From the NCBI RefSeq assembly GCF_037975245.1, contig NC_092580.1:18526501-18586500 (forward strand): a DNA stretch of 60,000 bases, read 5' to 3'. Made by a program: the position numbers and the translations under genes. This DNA comes from Apostichopus japonicus (lineage: Eukaryota > Echinodermata > Holothuroidea > Aspidochirotida > Stichopodidae). Shown in pieces: positions 1 through 13,900 of this stretch (positions are counted from its first letter, which is position 1; every line of letters begins with the position of its first letter). A model generated the notes under the pieces. The model was not told the DNA's origin. It worked only from the letters and a program-made list of their open reading frames with translations, and made no database searches.

Positions 1-3000
1 GGTTCCCAGAAAAGAAAAAAAAACCCTCTTATACACGTCTCCCATCCTTTCACCCCCCCCCCACTTTTCCTTCTCCGAAGAAAGAAGGTAATTCTCCTTT
101 GCATGTCTTAGTTATAATCTAATATTATCTAAAAGACTTCCCCTGCTCCAATCATTTGCCGTCACCTTTATCCCCCCTGTACCCCAGGATCGGATTGACC
201 GCCTTACTGATTTGAACCGGTTTGAGCCAGCGAAGGCGTAGATTTCCTTACGGTCGTAAAAGAAGCTAGTCTCCTACCACAGCCCCCCCCCCCCTTTCCA
301 AGGTGCCAAACGCGACGTTTTTTTTTCAAGACTGCATCACCACCTGTTGAGTCACAAAGTCGATACACGATTTGTGCCTGAGACCGCCCGTGTCTTATCA
401 TTGTGCACCCTCCCGATGGGAAGTTTTGGTTAATGTCGTTTGACTCGTTCTATATATTTACTTGAGAGGAAGTTATAGACCCTTTATGATAACATCCTTC
501 TTGCCTTATCGATCTGTTTCAAAAATCTTCAAGTTTATCTTTAACTGTGTACCTTTGCTGATGATCCGCATCTAAATATTTCCTACTTTTGTTTTTAAAT
601 TTTCAAACAGTGGCTCTGGAATTTAAACGTTAAGATAAACAGCATCTTGATGGAAACAAAAAATGAACCTCTTATCGTTACACTTTTTATTTTATTTTAT
701 AAAAGTCATTTATTTTGTCTTTAATTCAAGCTACAGCATGATCACACGTAGAGGTGAATTTCAGAATAATTGGAAATGATACAGAGTAATAACACATTGT
801 CTATGAAGTAAGACAATGACATCAGCAACCCCGACAATAAGGATATTAACATTAATTGTACCCCCTTTTCACGATAATAATGACAACGTGCATGGCGACA
901 GTGTACCATGAACTGTTGAAGAACCAAGGATGTGTGTTTGATTCAGAAGTACAGAGACGGATAATTGGGTAGTTACGTCATAATCTATACGGTATCTCAA
1001 CAGTCCCGGATTCAGGGCCGAGCCGCGAGACATACACACATACGCACACATTCGCACAATAAGGCCGCCCAACAGTATTAATCGCCGTCTTATGAGACAG
1101 GTGGGTGACACGTTATATATCGCGTACGGTATATAGGCACTACGAGAGTCTGATCACGATATGAGTACCTGAGATATGTTTACGTGGTACTCAATAATAC
1201 TGTAAAGGCATACTAAACACTGCAGTTATGTTCGTTGCGCAGCTCATATTCGTCACACATCTGCACAATTTATGTATATTTTGCATGAGGTGAGGTAAGG
1301 TCATACATATGCAGGGCATAATATCGTCAGATTCGGTTCACAAATACGGCTGATGTTATTTCAGACATGCTGGTACATAGTAATGTTGTTCTTATGTGTA
1401 GGTGTGTTTCGCTCCGTACTAGACCGACAACAACTATGTAGAAATTAAATTTGTTTATACATTGTTTCAATCATCGCCAAAATATATTGAGCGAGTTCCG
1501 CCAACCGATTGAAAATAATATTTCTCGTGATAAAGAAGCTAACTTTAGTCTTCAGTGTCGGTTCAATTTGTTATTATATAGGCAATACGGGTCGGAGACC
1601 AATCCCCGGGCTTATAAGTTTATTCTGTATTTTCATCGTGCCAAGAACAATCATAACGAAAACATCGTCGCGTTACCTCAATGATTGGTGAGGTAATTTG
1701 ACTCAATGCCAAGCCGCAAGTGTATATATTAAAATGGGTATTATATTATAACAAAAACATAAGTAAATAAAGAGAGAGAGAGAGAGAAAGAGAAAGGGGA
1801 GGGGAGGGGGGGGGGGTACGTGAGGACCTACCATTGGTATATATAGCACATAAGATAGGCCTATGTATAAATTAAGTATTCGGCGCGCAATTCGATATGA
1901 CAAACAGGATATGAGTGTAATTAATTATATTTATATGTGACATTTTCTTCTGTTGCTAATGACCCCGATTAATATTTATGTGTCGAACAATGAATTTTAT
2001 GTTTTGCAAGTGCACAATGTAGATAATGCAGCAATAGTCAAAAACCATTAGAAGAGGAAACTCATAATCACTGTTAAATCAACAAGTAGAATGGATAGAT
2101 TCAACAACTTGCAGGAATTTGTTTAACTTTAACTATAAACATTTCATATAGAGAGTGGCTTATTTTAACGCCATTTTATTTGATTACTTATACCGCGCAA
2201 GTGTTCTTCATTACCAGGGACCTAATTGAATCGGATATGCCGAGTCATTAACTTAAGTGTTACAAGTGGTAGGCTGTCGGTATTTTACTGATATATTGTA
2301 CACATACCTATGTTATACATCCTCATCGTCAAACTATGAAACGGGAAGCAAGTATAACATATATAGAGAACCGTTGACGGTATCGTGAAAAGTTGTACCA
2401 ATGTTTACATCTGTGTTTTTCTCTTTATCAAGGAAGAATGTTTCTATGTCGTATTGACTCGAATATAATGACATGCGAAACCGTCAAGCTTATTTTCAAA
2501 CTTTCTATAGCCTTAACGTATGTTGGACAATTTTTGACACGTTTAACATTCTCTGCGTAAAACCACGTTTCCAGAAATTGGAGAATGCGTCGTTTCATGC
2601 ATCGGTCACGTGGTAATAATATTTGATAGTATGCATTTGTGTTTTGCTCATTGGAATTGATTGTGCATGTGACATTTTGGCGTTCCAAAGGTCAACTACA
2701 GGCAACTATACACACAAAATGACGTCATAATACTAAGGTTTGTGCGGCGTCGGTGAAGTCCAGTCAGCAGACACCAATTTGGGTGAAAAGTAAAATTGTA
2801 GAGAAGAGGTGAAACATATGGGCCTATTTTTTTTGTAAGACAAGACAATCAAGAAAATAAAATTAAATAATGATGGAATTTTTGTCGCCACCTGTCACTT
2901 GTAATATCGCAATGTCATACACCTCGGACCGTTAACCAGGCGTAGTTTCGGAAACACTGCTCGGTTATTACCGAAGCAGGAACTGAAGAATTCGAAAGGG

Positions 3001-3352
3001 TACTTTGTTAATGACTTCCTCATTAGGACATTATCTCTTAGACTAAGGGAGCATTTCAAGGACTTATCTCGTTGTCATTTTTAATTCGAACGGCTAAATG
3101 TTTGTTCGCTTCGTAAGTTGGTTAACTTTCTGATAAGGTTTTTTTTTCTGTGTATTATCTGACCACGATACATCATGCATATTCATTAGAGTGTTTGCAT
3201 GTTTGCTTGAAATTTCTTTTAAAGATATAGCCTTTAATGTTTGCAAATCTCTTTTGAAGTCAGATCGATACTGGTTTTCCTCGCCGACGGACAGACCTTT
3301 TAAGTTCTTTCTCCGAAACTTGATTTATTTTCTTTCGAGCGAAAAACACAAA
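1..3352. other. 5' flank of gene A, no gene recognised
   Basis: AT-rich non-coding DNA upstream of the ITIH-like start codon. It holds C-runs near 53-62 and 283-294, a GA-rich microsatellite passing into a G-run near 1771-1816, and no open frame that resembles a known protein. The promoter and any 5' UTR exon of gene A should lie here or just upstream of 3353, but no TATA box or initiator can be assigned with confidence. Confidence 0.6.
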
Positions 3353-3484
3353 ATGAAGTTTGCCATAGTTCTTGTTCTCATTGGTAGCATCTTGCCTCCA
3401 ATATTTGGTCTTCATCTTTTTGTTGGAACCGGACCATCTACTCAAGATAAGATCAAAAACCGTGCGAGGAGGGACGTCGATTTG
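3353..3484 (+). CDS. Gene A exon 1: signal peptide and propeptide
   Basis: 44 codons ending phase 0 at a consensus gtaagt donor. The first 19 or so residues are a hydrophobic secretion signal (MKFAIVLVLIGSILPPIFG), probably cleaved after Gly19. Further on, KNRARR before Asp41 is a good furin/proprotein-convertase site; vertebrate ITIH chains also carry a short propeptide here. The in-frame sequence upstream has no other ATG. Confidence 0.9.
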
Positions 3485-4893
3485 GTAAGTTAATTAATAT
3501 TGATTTATATTATTATATAATTTATATTAACGTTCATTTAATACCAAGGACGTAGGAACCGGGGGGGGGGCTGGGGGGCGCCAGCCCCCAGTGAAAAATG
3601 TGGGGGGCGGAAGTATCGTTCCGCCCCCCTTTCCGCAAGTCAGAAAACCCCTTTTTCATTTCCAAATGAGAAAAAAATCTCATTTGAAGCACCAAATTGC
3701 ATCTAAGGCCAGGTGAAAATGCAAAATTCTTTACAAAATGGAGTGGGTGTTGAAGTGTGCTATATTGCACCAAATTGCATCTGAGGCCACCTGGAAATGC
3801 AAAAAAATTCCAAAGGGGAGGGGGACACCCCCTCCCCTTAGACCCCTCCCACAGGCCGGCCATCAGTCTTCAGCCCCCCCCCCCACTCAAAAGTACCTTC
3901 CTACGCCACTGTTTAATACAAAATAGACATCCTTAACTGATAGGATACATTGAAATATTCCCCTCAGTTTAGATACATTTTGTTATCCTACATGTACTGC
4001 GACCGTTGTCGATGATTTTTGTGTGCCTTCAATCATTTTCAAACTAACTTTGATTAATTAATAAGGAACTGCACTGTTATAACGCAGGTACAGGTACAGG
4101 AATTATGAGTTGAAGTTGCATCTAATATTAAAGGGTCACCAACAATTTAAAAGAGGGGCATAACACAATGTGTACTTGAATATGCTAACTATTTGTGCAT
4201 ATGGTGGTGACACATATGACAGTAAAGTTTGCACTCCGGAGGAGGGAGGGGGGAGGGGGTGGGGGAATATAACCACCCAGTGCCAGGCCTGGCTACAGGT
4301 TTGATGTAATGCACTATGTAGGCCCTATACTCATAACTTAATAAAGCTGTGTAATTTGGATAGTTACCATAAACTAGTAAGCTCTCAGTATATAATGACT
4401 AAACTGCTCGAGTCAAACTCCACGGTTTAATTTACTATGAACACTCGCTTTAAATTAAGATGTTAACTTCAACATGACGTGACAATGAAACTTAAAAACC
4501 TATACCACTAGCTCCCATAAGAATGGGGTGGGCTATAGATCAGACTTGTAAGTGAGTCCTAATTTACTGCTATTATTGCATGTACAAATTTGTACTCGCA
4601 CTCGAGATATTTAGTATAGTATATAAACTAGTGCGAAATTACCTACGATTATATACTCGTGTTTAGATCCCTATACTCTCCTACTTGTACTCATACGCCA
4701 AGGGAAATTCTAATTGTACTCATTGTACTATAGTTGTATACTCATGGCGTTGTACACGCACTACAAGTATGGTTGATATAATCCTCACAGTCAACTGACT
4801 GTGGTATTTCATCATCGTTTCTATGCAGAGACAGTGTCAAAGTGTCAGACTGCTTCGTTTTCATTCCTTAACATAGACTTCACACCGTTCAGT

Positions 4894-4927
<34 letters not shown>

Positions 4928-7900
4928 GAAAAAAGCTCAACTTGGTTGCTCTATGTTTCTATTGTCAAGCGTAATTCTGCAACTACCAACGTTCAAAGCT
5001 TGGAAAGTTATTTGTATTCAATAATTAATAAGAAATAGTTAATCTTGTAAATAAGTGACTCAACATAATAAATATTTTCAAATATTCATTCGCTGATGGG
5101 AAAGATGTCTTTCGGGATATCTTTCAGTACCAGGGTGATGCTACGTAAAAGTAATTAGGCAGACCACTGGCGATATCCATGACCCCCATCCCACCCCCTT
5201 AACGTGTGCCTCCCTTTCAACGGTCACACTACATCCAACATCTTCCCGGGTTCCCTCTGTCAACATATATGAAACGTAAGTCTCATTCCAAAACACAATT
5301 ACAACTGATATCCTCTCCGACCCGCTTATTTGAACCCTAACCACCTCAATCCCACCATCAACCCGGCCCACTCTAACCCTAACCACCTCCATCCCGCCAT
5401 AAATCTGGCCCACTCTAACCCTAACCACCACGATTCCACCATAAATCCTGCCCACTCTAACCCTAACCACCTCAATCCTACCATAAATCTGGCCCACTCG
5501 CTCTCATACAGAAATTATAGAAGTGAAAAGTAACTTTCAGGAATGGTATACATATACCTTAATGTAGGCTGTGTATGTGTGTTAAGCGGGCATTGGATAC
5601 ACATGTAGCCTACTAACGAACAAAGGTTGGATGCTCACAAAATAATCTTACTTTAATCAAGTGAATCCTCTCATTTTAAGTATACTTTACTTTACCTGAT
5701 CCAGGTTTGATTTAAGGAAATGGTTCAGAAGGTATAGATAAATACACAAATACAGCCGAAATAGCGATGCATAATTATCTGTTAAAGGTAAAGAGTGCCA
5801 CGTGCGAAACGTGGTACCCCCCTCCCCCAATATGTACAATGTTTTGTGTACAAAGTTGTAGCTAATATATTAGTACTTAAAAGTTTAAAGGATGGTGGGG
5901 CGGGGGGGGGGGGGGTGGTGGGAGGACGCTTCTTGGCCCATCCATACATCTTCATTATATTTCCTATAGCGTGCAAATAACCCTTCTAACTTATATAGGC
6001 AACTGATATTTCAATGCTGACTAAAGTAAAGAAAAGAAAACACGTTTAATATGGAATGCAACCCGGAAGTTATGCGGATGTAAACACCAAATTCTTGACA
6101 GAATATAGCTAATATATTCTCCTTATTTTGGTGAAAGTACTTTCTACAATGTTTCCAAGACAGAAAATTGTTTGCCAAACAATTTTATCGTGAGAACGGA
6201 AGGGATTACGGACAATGCGTTTAAGAAAACTAGTGGTTAGTTCTCACAGCTATATTATGGTATTTTGTGATTAAATCACTGACTGAGAAACAATATTATA
6301 ATCGACAATGAGAAATGGAAGCATTCTTATCTTGGGCTGCCAATTTAGAGGCGCCCTGCATAGCAAAATAGTGCTTTTATGAATGTAATAATCCAGGCAG
6401 GAAAATGAAGATTATTTGAGTAATATCTATTATCTTTTTGCACCGTAATGTAGTATATTGTAATAATAAACAGTATAGAAACTCACACTGCGTTAAATTT
6501 TAACGACTCCAACAAATGACGCTGATGCAGGAAGTTACCCAGATAGGGTAATCAAAATGAGGTTTTAGCTCGTTTGGAGTTTGTTTGTGAATATTTATTA
6601 GTTTTATTATGTTACTTTAGCCATACATTAGATTACAGATTATAGCCATACCAAAAGAAGTAAAAGTGTGTCGGGAATGTGCGAGGCCGGGCTGGGAGGG
6701 TGTCGGTGTTGCAAAATGGTTTGATTGCACACGATAGCGGTTGTAGCCTATCACGAGTCTGGTATGTAAGCTTCAATCCCTCTGTACCACCTTACCTACG
6801 CTGGGAACTTTGCGCTGTTCATTAACGAATCTCTCACTCCCTCTATAATTAACAGTCCGCAAAACGGACGGCAACAGAGGAGGGTTGGGGGAGGGGGGGG
6901 TGGGTGCGCTACCACATTTGTTGTACTTTTTGCGTGCGTGTGTGTGGCTAAGATGTTAACTTATCGAGGGGTGGGGTGGGGGGGGGGGTAGTAAGGTGGT
7001 AACCTCTCCCCTTTGTGGAAATTTGGGATGCATCGAGTAGGGTTATTTTCCTACAGACGGATGTCTGTGTGCAGTATAACAGCTTGCAGATACACCGTTT
7101 TCTCGTCCAAACTTCAAAAACTTGTATGATTAAATGCAACAAAAGTATCAAGAATAAGCAACTTGGTTTGAACACAGTATCTAAATCATTACAGAGTAGA
7201 AAAGTTCACTATCGTCCCATCAATCTCCCCCGCTCGTGTTTTCGAGGAAAATTTTACAAGTTGATTATGAGGCTCTATCATAAAAAACAAAAACAAAAAA
7301 CGACGTGTTTAGACTGGTAGGGATATTTCGGCCAGTTGCCAAAAGAATGACTTCCTAATAACACAAACTTTTTGACATACGGAGACTTGTAACTGAAACG
7401 TATAATGGTTTGAGTAAATAACCAGAGGTCTGCATAACTTCCTGAGCTTTGTCCAAGTATATGAATTCTTGCCAGCTTTTTAATTACATAAAAGTATAAC
7501 CAATACTTGAGTCTTTCACGTAACCATTACAAAAAGGAGTTAACATTTATCGAGACTACATATATATCAACGAAATGACCTTTAGTAGAGTCTAAACATG
7601 TACAAGCAATAATGAGTTGATTTAATGAAGTTGGTTGCATGAAAAATTACGAACCCGGAAAAGCCCAGGGTTAACACAACTCTGAGACTATAACAATAAG
7701 TAGGTTGAAGTTAGAGCATCTACTCATCCAATATAGCGCTCTTTGTACTATAACTTGCTCTGGTAATATACGTCGTTAGTGTGTAGGTTTAGAGCAGTTT
7801 TAAAGGAAAACACATTCTGGCACTTTGCCAAACATGCAAAAGAAAAGTAACATCTAGCAACGTCCATATCTACATCTATGTTTACATCCACATCAACAAC

Positions 7901-10900
7901 AACATATACATCAACATATAGGCCTACATCCACATACACATCTATATATTATCCTCCCCATCTACAAATAAATTTATATTTAAACCCACATCTACCTTTA
8001 GATCCACATATACATGCGGCTTATGAAACAATATTGATCAGTTATTGTTATTGGAAGTTTTGAAACGATAAAATATGTTTTAAATGAAAACAATAGGAGT
8101 CAATCATGACTTCATGAGCGTGTAAATGTGAATGGACAGTTAAAGTATATAGGTTATTAAGCAGAGTTTACAACGCGTCAGAATAGGCCTTTCTAGAATG
8201 AGATGTATAGTTTAAGAACGAATGGGGTTATGATATCTGTCTTTTACATGAGGTAAAGCAAAGATGGCGGTAATGTTTGAGAGTTGAGTATAACAATCTA
8301 TCCACCCACGTGTGTGGAAAGCCAGTTCGCTTGTCACTCACCATGACGTTGCATGAGATCCGCGCAATCTAATGAATTCAAACAATTTTATTATTAGCAT
8401 TATTATTATTATAATTCAAACAATTTGGGGGGATTTTTTCTGCCCTACAAAATTTTGGACACGTATTCGAGGGATGAATACCAGAATAAGCAGATAATGT
8501 GGCTAGCCCTGGATTAATACTAAACCATTGTCTAGTATGTAGATGGTCACTATATAGACATTTTGCTTGCCTGGTCATTTCATGACAGATACGAGTGTAT
8601 AGGGCGGTTGCAAAGCCAATGTATTTTCTCTAATGTATCTTTAGAAGGAAGTTATTAGCCTCTTGTACGCTTTTCCGCCAGTACCAGACTCTGGCTAAAC
8701 ATTTCATTTGTCTATCTCAATTTTAAGCTAATCTGTTTTTTATCTGCTGCGAACGGTCGTATTTAATTGTCTTGAAGGAATAATTTGTCTGTACAGTTAG
8801 ATAAGCTGTTGAAAATACAAAGGATATTTCACCAAATGGTGCATGTGGATGAATTTTATACTCAGTGTAAGTTGATTCAATAGAATTGCTTACATTAGCA
8901 TCTATTTATGCGCTCATTGGCTTACACACTGAATAGTGACCATTAATAATGTCACTGAAATCTAAGTATTGTAGACGTTTCCACCAGGTTTATGCTAAAT
9001 TTAGCCTCTCTGTATGAGAGTCGAAACATTTTTATACTGAGGCCCTCAAACTTTCGGTTCAGGACCCTCACAATGGTTCTCATGTTTCTGGGAGACTGTA
9101 GCAAAATATTTCACTCGGCACGGATAAGAAATGCCTTCACATTCGTCACCAACAATAGTGAACAACGGCTGCAACATATCCAGAGTTATAAGTAGTTTGT
9201 AATAATTCAATTAACTCTATACAACATCTCTCCCAACACCCCCCCCCCCCCCCCCGCTATCTCTCTCTCGCCTACGCACCAACAAACGTTCCCTACACTC
9301 ACAGTGCGGGCAATATTCTTTTTGTGTAACATATGCACCGTGTGGTATTATTTCCGCCGCGAGGACAAACATTTACCCCTCCTATACGACGCTATATATG
9401 CCATAGATTAAGAACCAATAGAGATGCCCAGATAACTATTTGCAACTCAGAAACTGCGGGATCGACCATTTTGTTGAATGTGTCTGCGACATGGTCTCCT
9501 CGATATATCCTAGACATTATATAAAAGTAAATTGGGTCGTATGATAGTATTTCTTATAAGATCCCATTTATGCATTTATACTGGTAATTCTTTAGCATAT
9601 AACTGGAACAATCGATAATATTGTGTTTTTAATGTACACGTATACATTTACATTGTAGTGTATTTATATTTACTTTAATATATATATTTGTTTTGTTTTT
9701 TAAGGTTGCACCTCCAGTGGTCACGAGCTATCATATTACTTCCAGTATCACCGCTCGTTATGTCAGCACGTCAGCCGTTGCTACATTGGTCAACGAAGAT
9801 GAAGTCTCGCAGGAGGCTGCCTTTACATTCCAAATGACACCTGGTGCATTTATCAGTGACTTCATCATGTAAGTACTTTAAATACACGTAAGGTCAATTT
9901 CTAATATAGTTGTTAACAAAGGTCACCCAAGATAGAGATCCTGGGCACGAAAACTAGACGACTTAACGGCTCCACTCGCAAACCCAGTCCCGTTGCATCG
10001 AACGGATAGCCCAAACTGGCGTAACCCTAGGCTAGTAAAACTATATGACTGCGGGTTGAAAGTAAGAGTTACATCAAATTAAAGTACAAATCAATTCACA
10101 TTTCCTAAAAGTTGTTTAATTTCCATAAATCTTTTTAGAATGCTGTTCGACATCTATAATAGGTCCTTATAGATTGAGAAATTTCAATCTAATGTTGAGC
10201 ACCACTCGGTAGATTGGTGAAATTGTTGATCAAATTCAATTCAGTGATTTCATATGAAACCAGCTATGAATATCCATTAAAATAACGTCAGCGGAAAATT
10301 TTCCTTCGTGTATCTGAATGAAAATATAACGTTAGGAACTTACACAGGATTGGGACGCAAATGTCCATACTGTTTCTGATCAGCTACTGAGCATGACCGA
10401 TTCACATAGAACTCGACAGATCAACGAAATGTATGATAATAATTTTATAATAATCTTTGATGAATCCAGATGAAGAGAAAACTACCTGGAATATGCATAT
10501 CTAATATTTTTTACCCGCACCATTAAAATATGTTAAATTTCTTGAAATAGTCAAAATTATGTAAAAAAAGAAAATGATAACAACGTCAGCTCCTCTGTAA
10601 AAAAATTTAAACAGCTTTTTAAATAAAATATGGCAATGAACTAATTTTTCGTACTTAAAAAAAACTGGTTCAATTCGGATAACAACTAATCTCGCCTCCC
10701 AGTCGTTTTTAATATTTCAAAAATGTATAATAAGTACCGCCATAAAAGTCCTTTGTGGAAGGATTGGCAAATGAAGCCTTGGTGAACGACATGGAACTGT
10801 AAGTATAAGGAAATAAAGTTTTAGGAGGCGCCCTCCAACAAGAAATGTAGTTCAAGTTCATGTACGTTTAGGTTAATTTATAAATATCATTGTCTTGTTG

Positions 10901-13900
10901 GTAACTTAATGTTCCACAGAAATGTGCAACGATTTTTAATATCATTTTTATTGAAATAGGAAACGGTAATATGGTTAATCAAATTAAAATCTCGTTATTC
11001 ATCATATTACAAAAAATTGGTTTCCAACTTTATCATTTAGCTGGTTATTTTGTCACCTGATGTGTGAAGGTTAACGTGTAATATATTTATAACTGTTTTC
11101 TAATATTTGACTATAGGTAGCAGTGATTTACCTTTAACTGCGATAATCGGATGCTATTCCCTACATTACACGCCTAATTACCACTTAAGTAATAAATTGC
11201 CAATAACGGTGACTTTGCCCTTTTAAGCATCTGATATGTCTGGTTTTAATAGCGATAAAACAATATCGCTCATACAAACAAAAGGTAAACAGAAAAGGGT
11301 TCTTTGCTGCATATTAAACTACTGGAGATATAAAGGAAAGAGTTATTAAGGTTAAACAACCTCTGTCTTTCAAAAATAACTTGGTCTCGGAGAGAAAATA
11401 TATATTAACTATATCATTCATTCATTCATTTCATTCGTTCATTCATTCATTCATTCATTCATTCATTCATTCATTCATTCATTCATTCATTCATTCATTC
11501 ATTCATTCGTTCACTCGTTCATTCGTTCGTTCATCCATCCATCCATCCATTCATTCATTCAGTCATTCATTCATCCTTTCATCCATCCATTCATTCATCC
11601 ATCCATCCATCCATCCATTCATTCATGGATGAATGCATGCATGCATGCATTCATGCATGCATTCATGCATTCATCCATCCATTCATTCATGCATCCATTC
11701 ATCCATTCATCCATCCATTCATGTATGCATTCATTCATTCATTCATTCATTAAATGGCCATAGAAATGAGCCAAACCGAAAAAAGGCCGATCAATAGATG
11801 CCGACGAGGAGAGATGGAGGGATGGGGGAATCGAGGGGTGGGATGGGGGGGAGGTTGTAAGAAAAATAAAAACGGTACGGTGAACCTGGCCCACTTGAAA
11901 GGCTATATGCAACGCCATCATTTGAGTTGAAACTTGGATGAAATGGGAGGGGGTAGGGTGCAAAACTAAAAGGGAAGTAAAACGTTTCCTAAAAAGGAAT
12001 ATCCGTACGTAGGTTGACAGTACTTTGAAAGACAGCTGGTATTTTATAACACAGTCACTGAATAGCGGTTTCCAAACGGAAATGATTATTATATCCCAAT
12101 ATTCCGATGCACGCTTTTTTTCATGAAATTATTTCCAAGAGTTGACACATGGTCAGCTAAGCGCTGGAAAGCTTGGCCTCTTGCAAAAAGTCATTACAGA
12201 AAGTAGTATATAGTTATCTTTGAACTTTTCGTGTCCGGGCTGATTTGAGAAAACAACAAATTGAAAAAGAAAGAGAGAAACGAAGAACTATATGTAAATA
12301 CACCTGTCAGCTATGAGCACGGTTGGGTCATCATAGCTTATCGAATCAACAATAACATGATTTGAAATGAGTACCCTCCGACGAGAAGTATTCAGCTTGA
12401 ACTAAGTTAGTCCTTTGAGATATATAACAAATTCATGTTTATCGATCGCTTATAGTATTCAGAAGTAGCCTTCCTTGAGGTTCTGACTCTCCAAAACTAT
12501 ACCAAAGCCTCGAGGAGGAGATACCAAATTAGAAAGATGCAAAGCACTGCTGGGAAGGGGAGGGGGAGGGGCAATAAATACTTTTTATGAATTTCAACAT
12601 GGGTGACCATTGTCGGGAGTAGATTAATACTTGAGTTTTAAAACGCGAAATATAAATATTCTTCGCAGGACGTATATCGATAACGACTTTAGAACTCAAA
12701 GAAATCTGCATAACCCAGACTTGATAAGTGATGGGAGGGCTGGGAATGGAAGGGAGAAAGGGAAATGGGAGATGAAGCTCGATACAGACTCCTAGCGGGA
12801 GGGCCCTTGGAGATCCGATGACTCAAGTGTGTTTGGGCACGCCTTTATACGCATATCCTTAAACTGACTCGATTATATTAAAAATGATTACATAGCCTAA
12901 ATTTACAAGGAGATAAATAGGTGTTATATCGCAAGTATCGAATACTTGTGTTGCCACTTTGCCATCTCCTTATGTCCAACCTCTCCCACACGTCCCTAAT
13001 TATTACTCCCGCCGGTTCCCATGTCTCCAAACCCTCTTAATAACTCCGGCATGTCTCACTCCAGTATAGAGAGAAAACACTTCGAAACCAATTAAAATTA
13101 AGTATATTGTTGACGACGAATCTTCAGTTCAACGTGTTGTTTGTCGTTTTTTCCAAGAAGATACTTCAACTCTTTATTGGCTGGTATTTTTAAAGCCATG
13201 TATACGTACAGGAGGTGGTGATCTATACCTTAAAACAATACCCTATTATAGGATGCATTATAGTTCATGGATAAACATTGTCAGCTTCCTGCTCCATCCG
13301 TCCATATATAAGAGTAAACATATATGTTATCGTTTGTTCTGTGAACTTATTTAAAATCAACTCCAGAATGTTTACATTCATAATCCTTGCATGAATTGCT
13401 ATACTCAGCTCAAACAGTTAAGATAAACATTTCGTGCAAAACAAAATTCCCCTTCGCAAAGCTTTCCAAATAGAAAAAAAAAGTAATTTCATTTTTGTTG
13501 TTGTTTAATATAGGGTTTTGGCAGTGGCCGATTGGCCTGCCGACATACCAGGTTTAAGTTGGCGCGTTGCCGATTTGCTTTATAGCTTCGGCGGAAGCGT
13601 CAAATGCTCCAATTGTTTCAAGCCCCACACTACGCTCATTGGGTCACTAAACCGGCAGCCATTCATGTCCCAGTCCGCCCCTGGGTAGGGGAAACTATCA
13701 AGCATTCTCTATCGGCAACTCCTCATAAAAAAAAATCGTTATAAAATATAAATATTAACGTCCAGCATAACACAAGATTATTACACTTCTGATTCCAATC
13801 TATTAAACCCGGCCTATGAAAGCCAATGCTGGTTTTTAATTTTCCTAATGGTATATCTGTTAATTCCTCGTTTTGCAGGATTGTTGATGGAGTCACTTAT

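Larger units (their letters stand above)
3485..9704 (+). other. Gene A intron 1
   Basis: 6.2-kb intron. It contains a GC-rich dispersed repeat (3549-3912), a GTACTC-type dispersed repeat (about 4555-4770), an A30 tract (4895-4924), a 42-bp minisatellite (5333-5499), several G-runs (5902-5915 and around 6890 and 6975), a degenerate CATCTA/CATCCA tract (about 7856-8012) and a C17 run (9239-9255). No further exon was recognised. Confidence 0.7.
9869..13878 (+). other. Gene A intron 2
   Basis: 4-kb AT-rich intron carrying the (ATTC/ATCC)n tract at 11408-11754, G-rich stretches around 11820-11850 and 12555-12570, and a GC-rich repeat fragment at about 13515-13690. No other exon was seen. Confidence 0.7.

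Noticed and set aside
3191-3352. N-terminal extension of gene A upstream of the chosen ATG
   Set aside because: The frame is open but has no in-frame ATG before 3353, and the signal peptide begins exactly at that ATG.
11381-11632. Open frame rich in SFIHSFIH
   Set aside because: Artefact of the ATTC tetranucleotide repeat.
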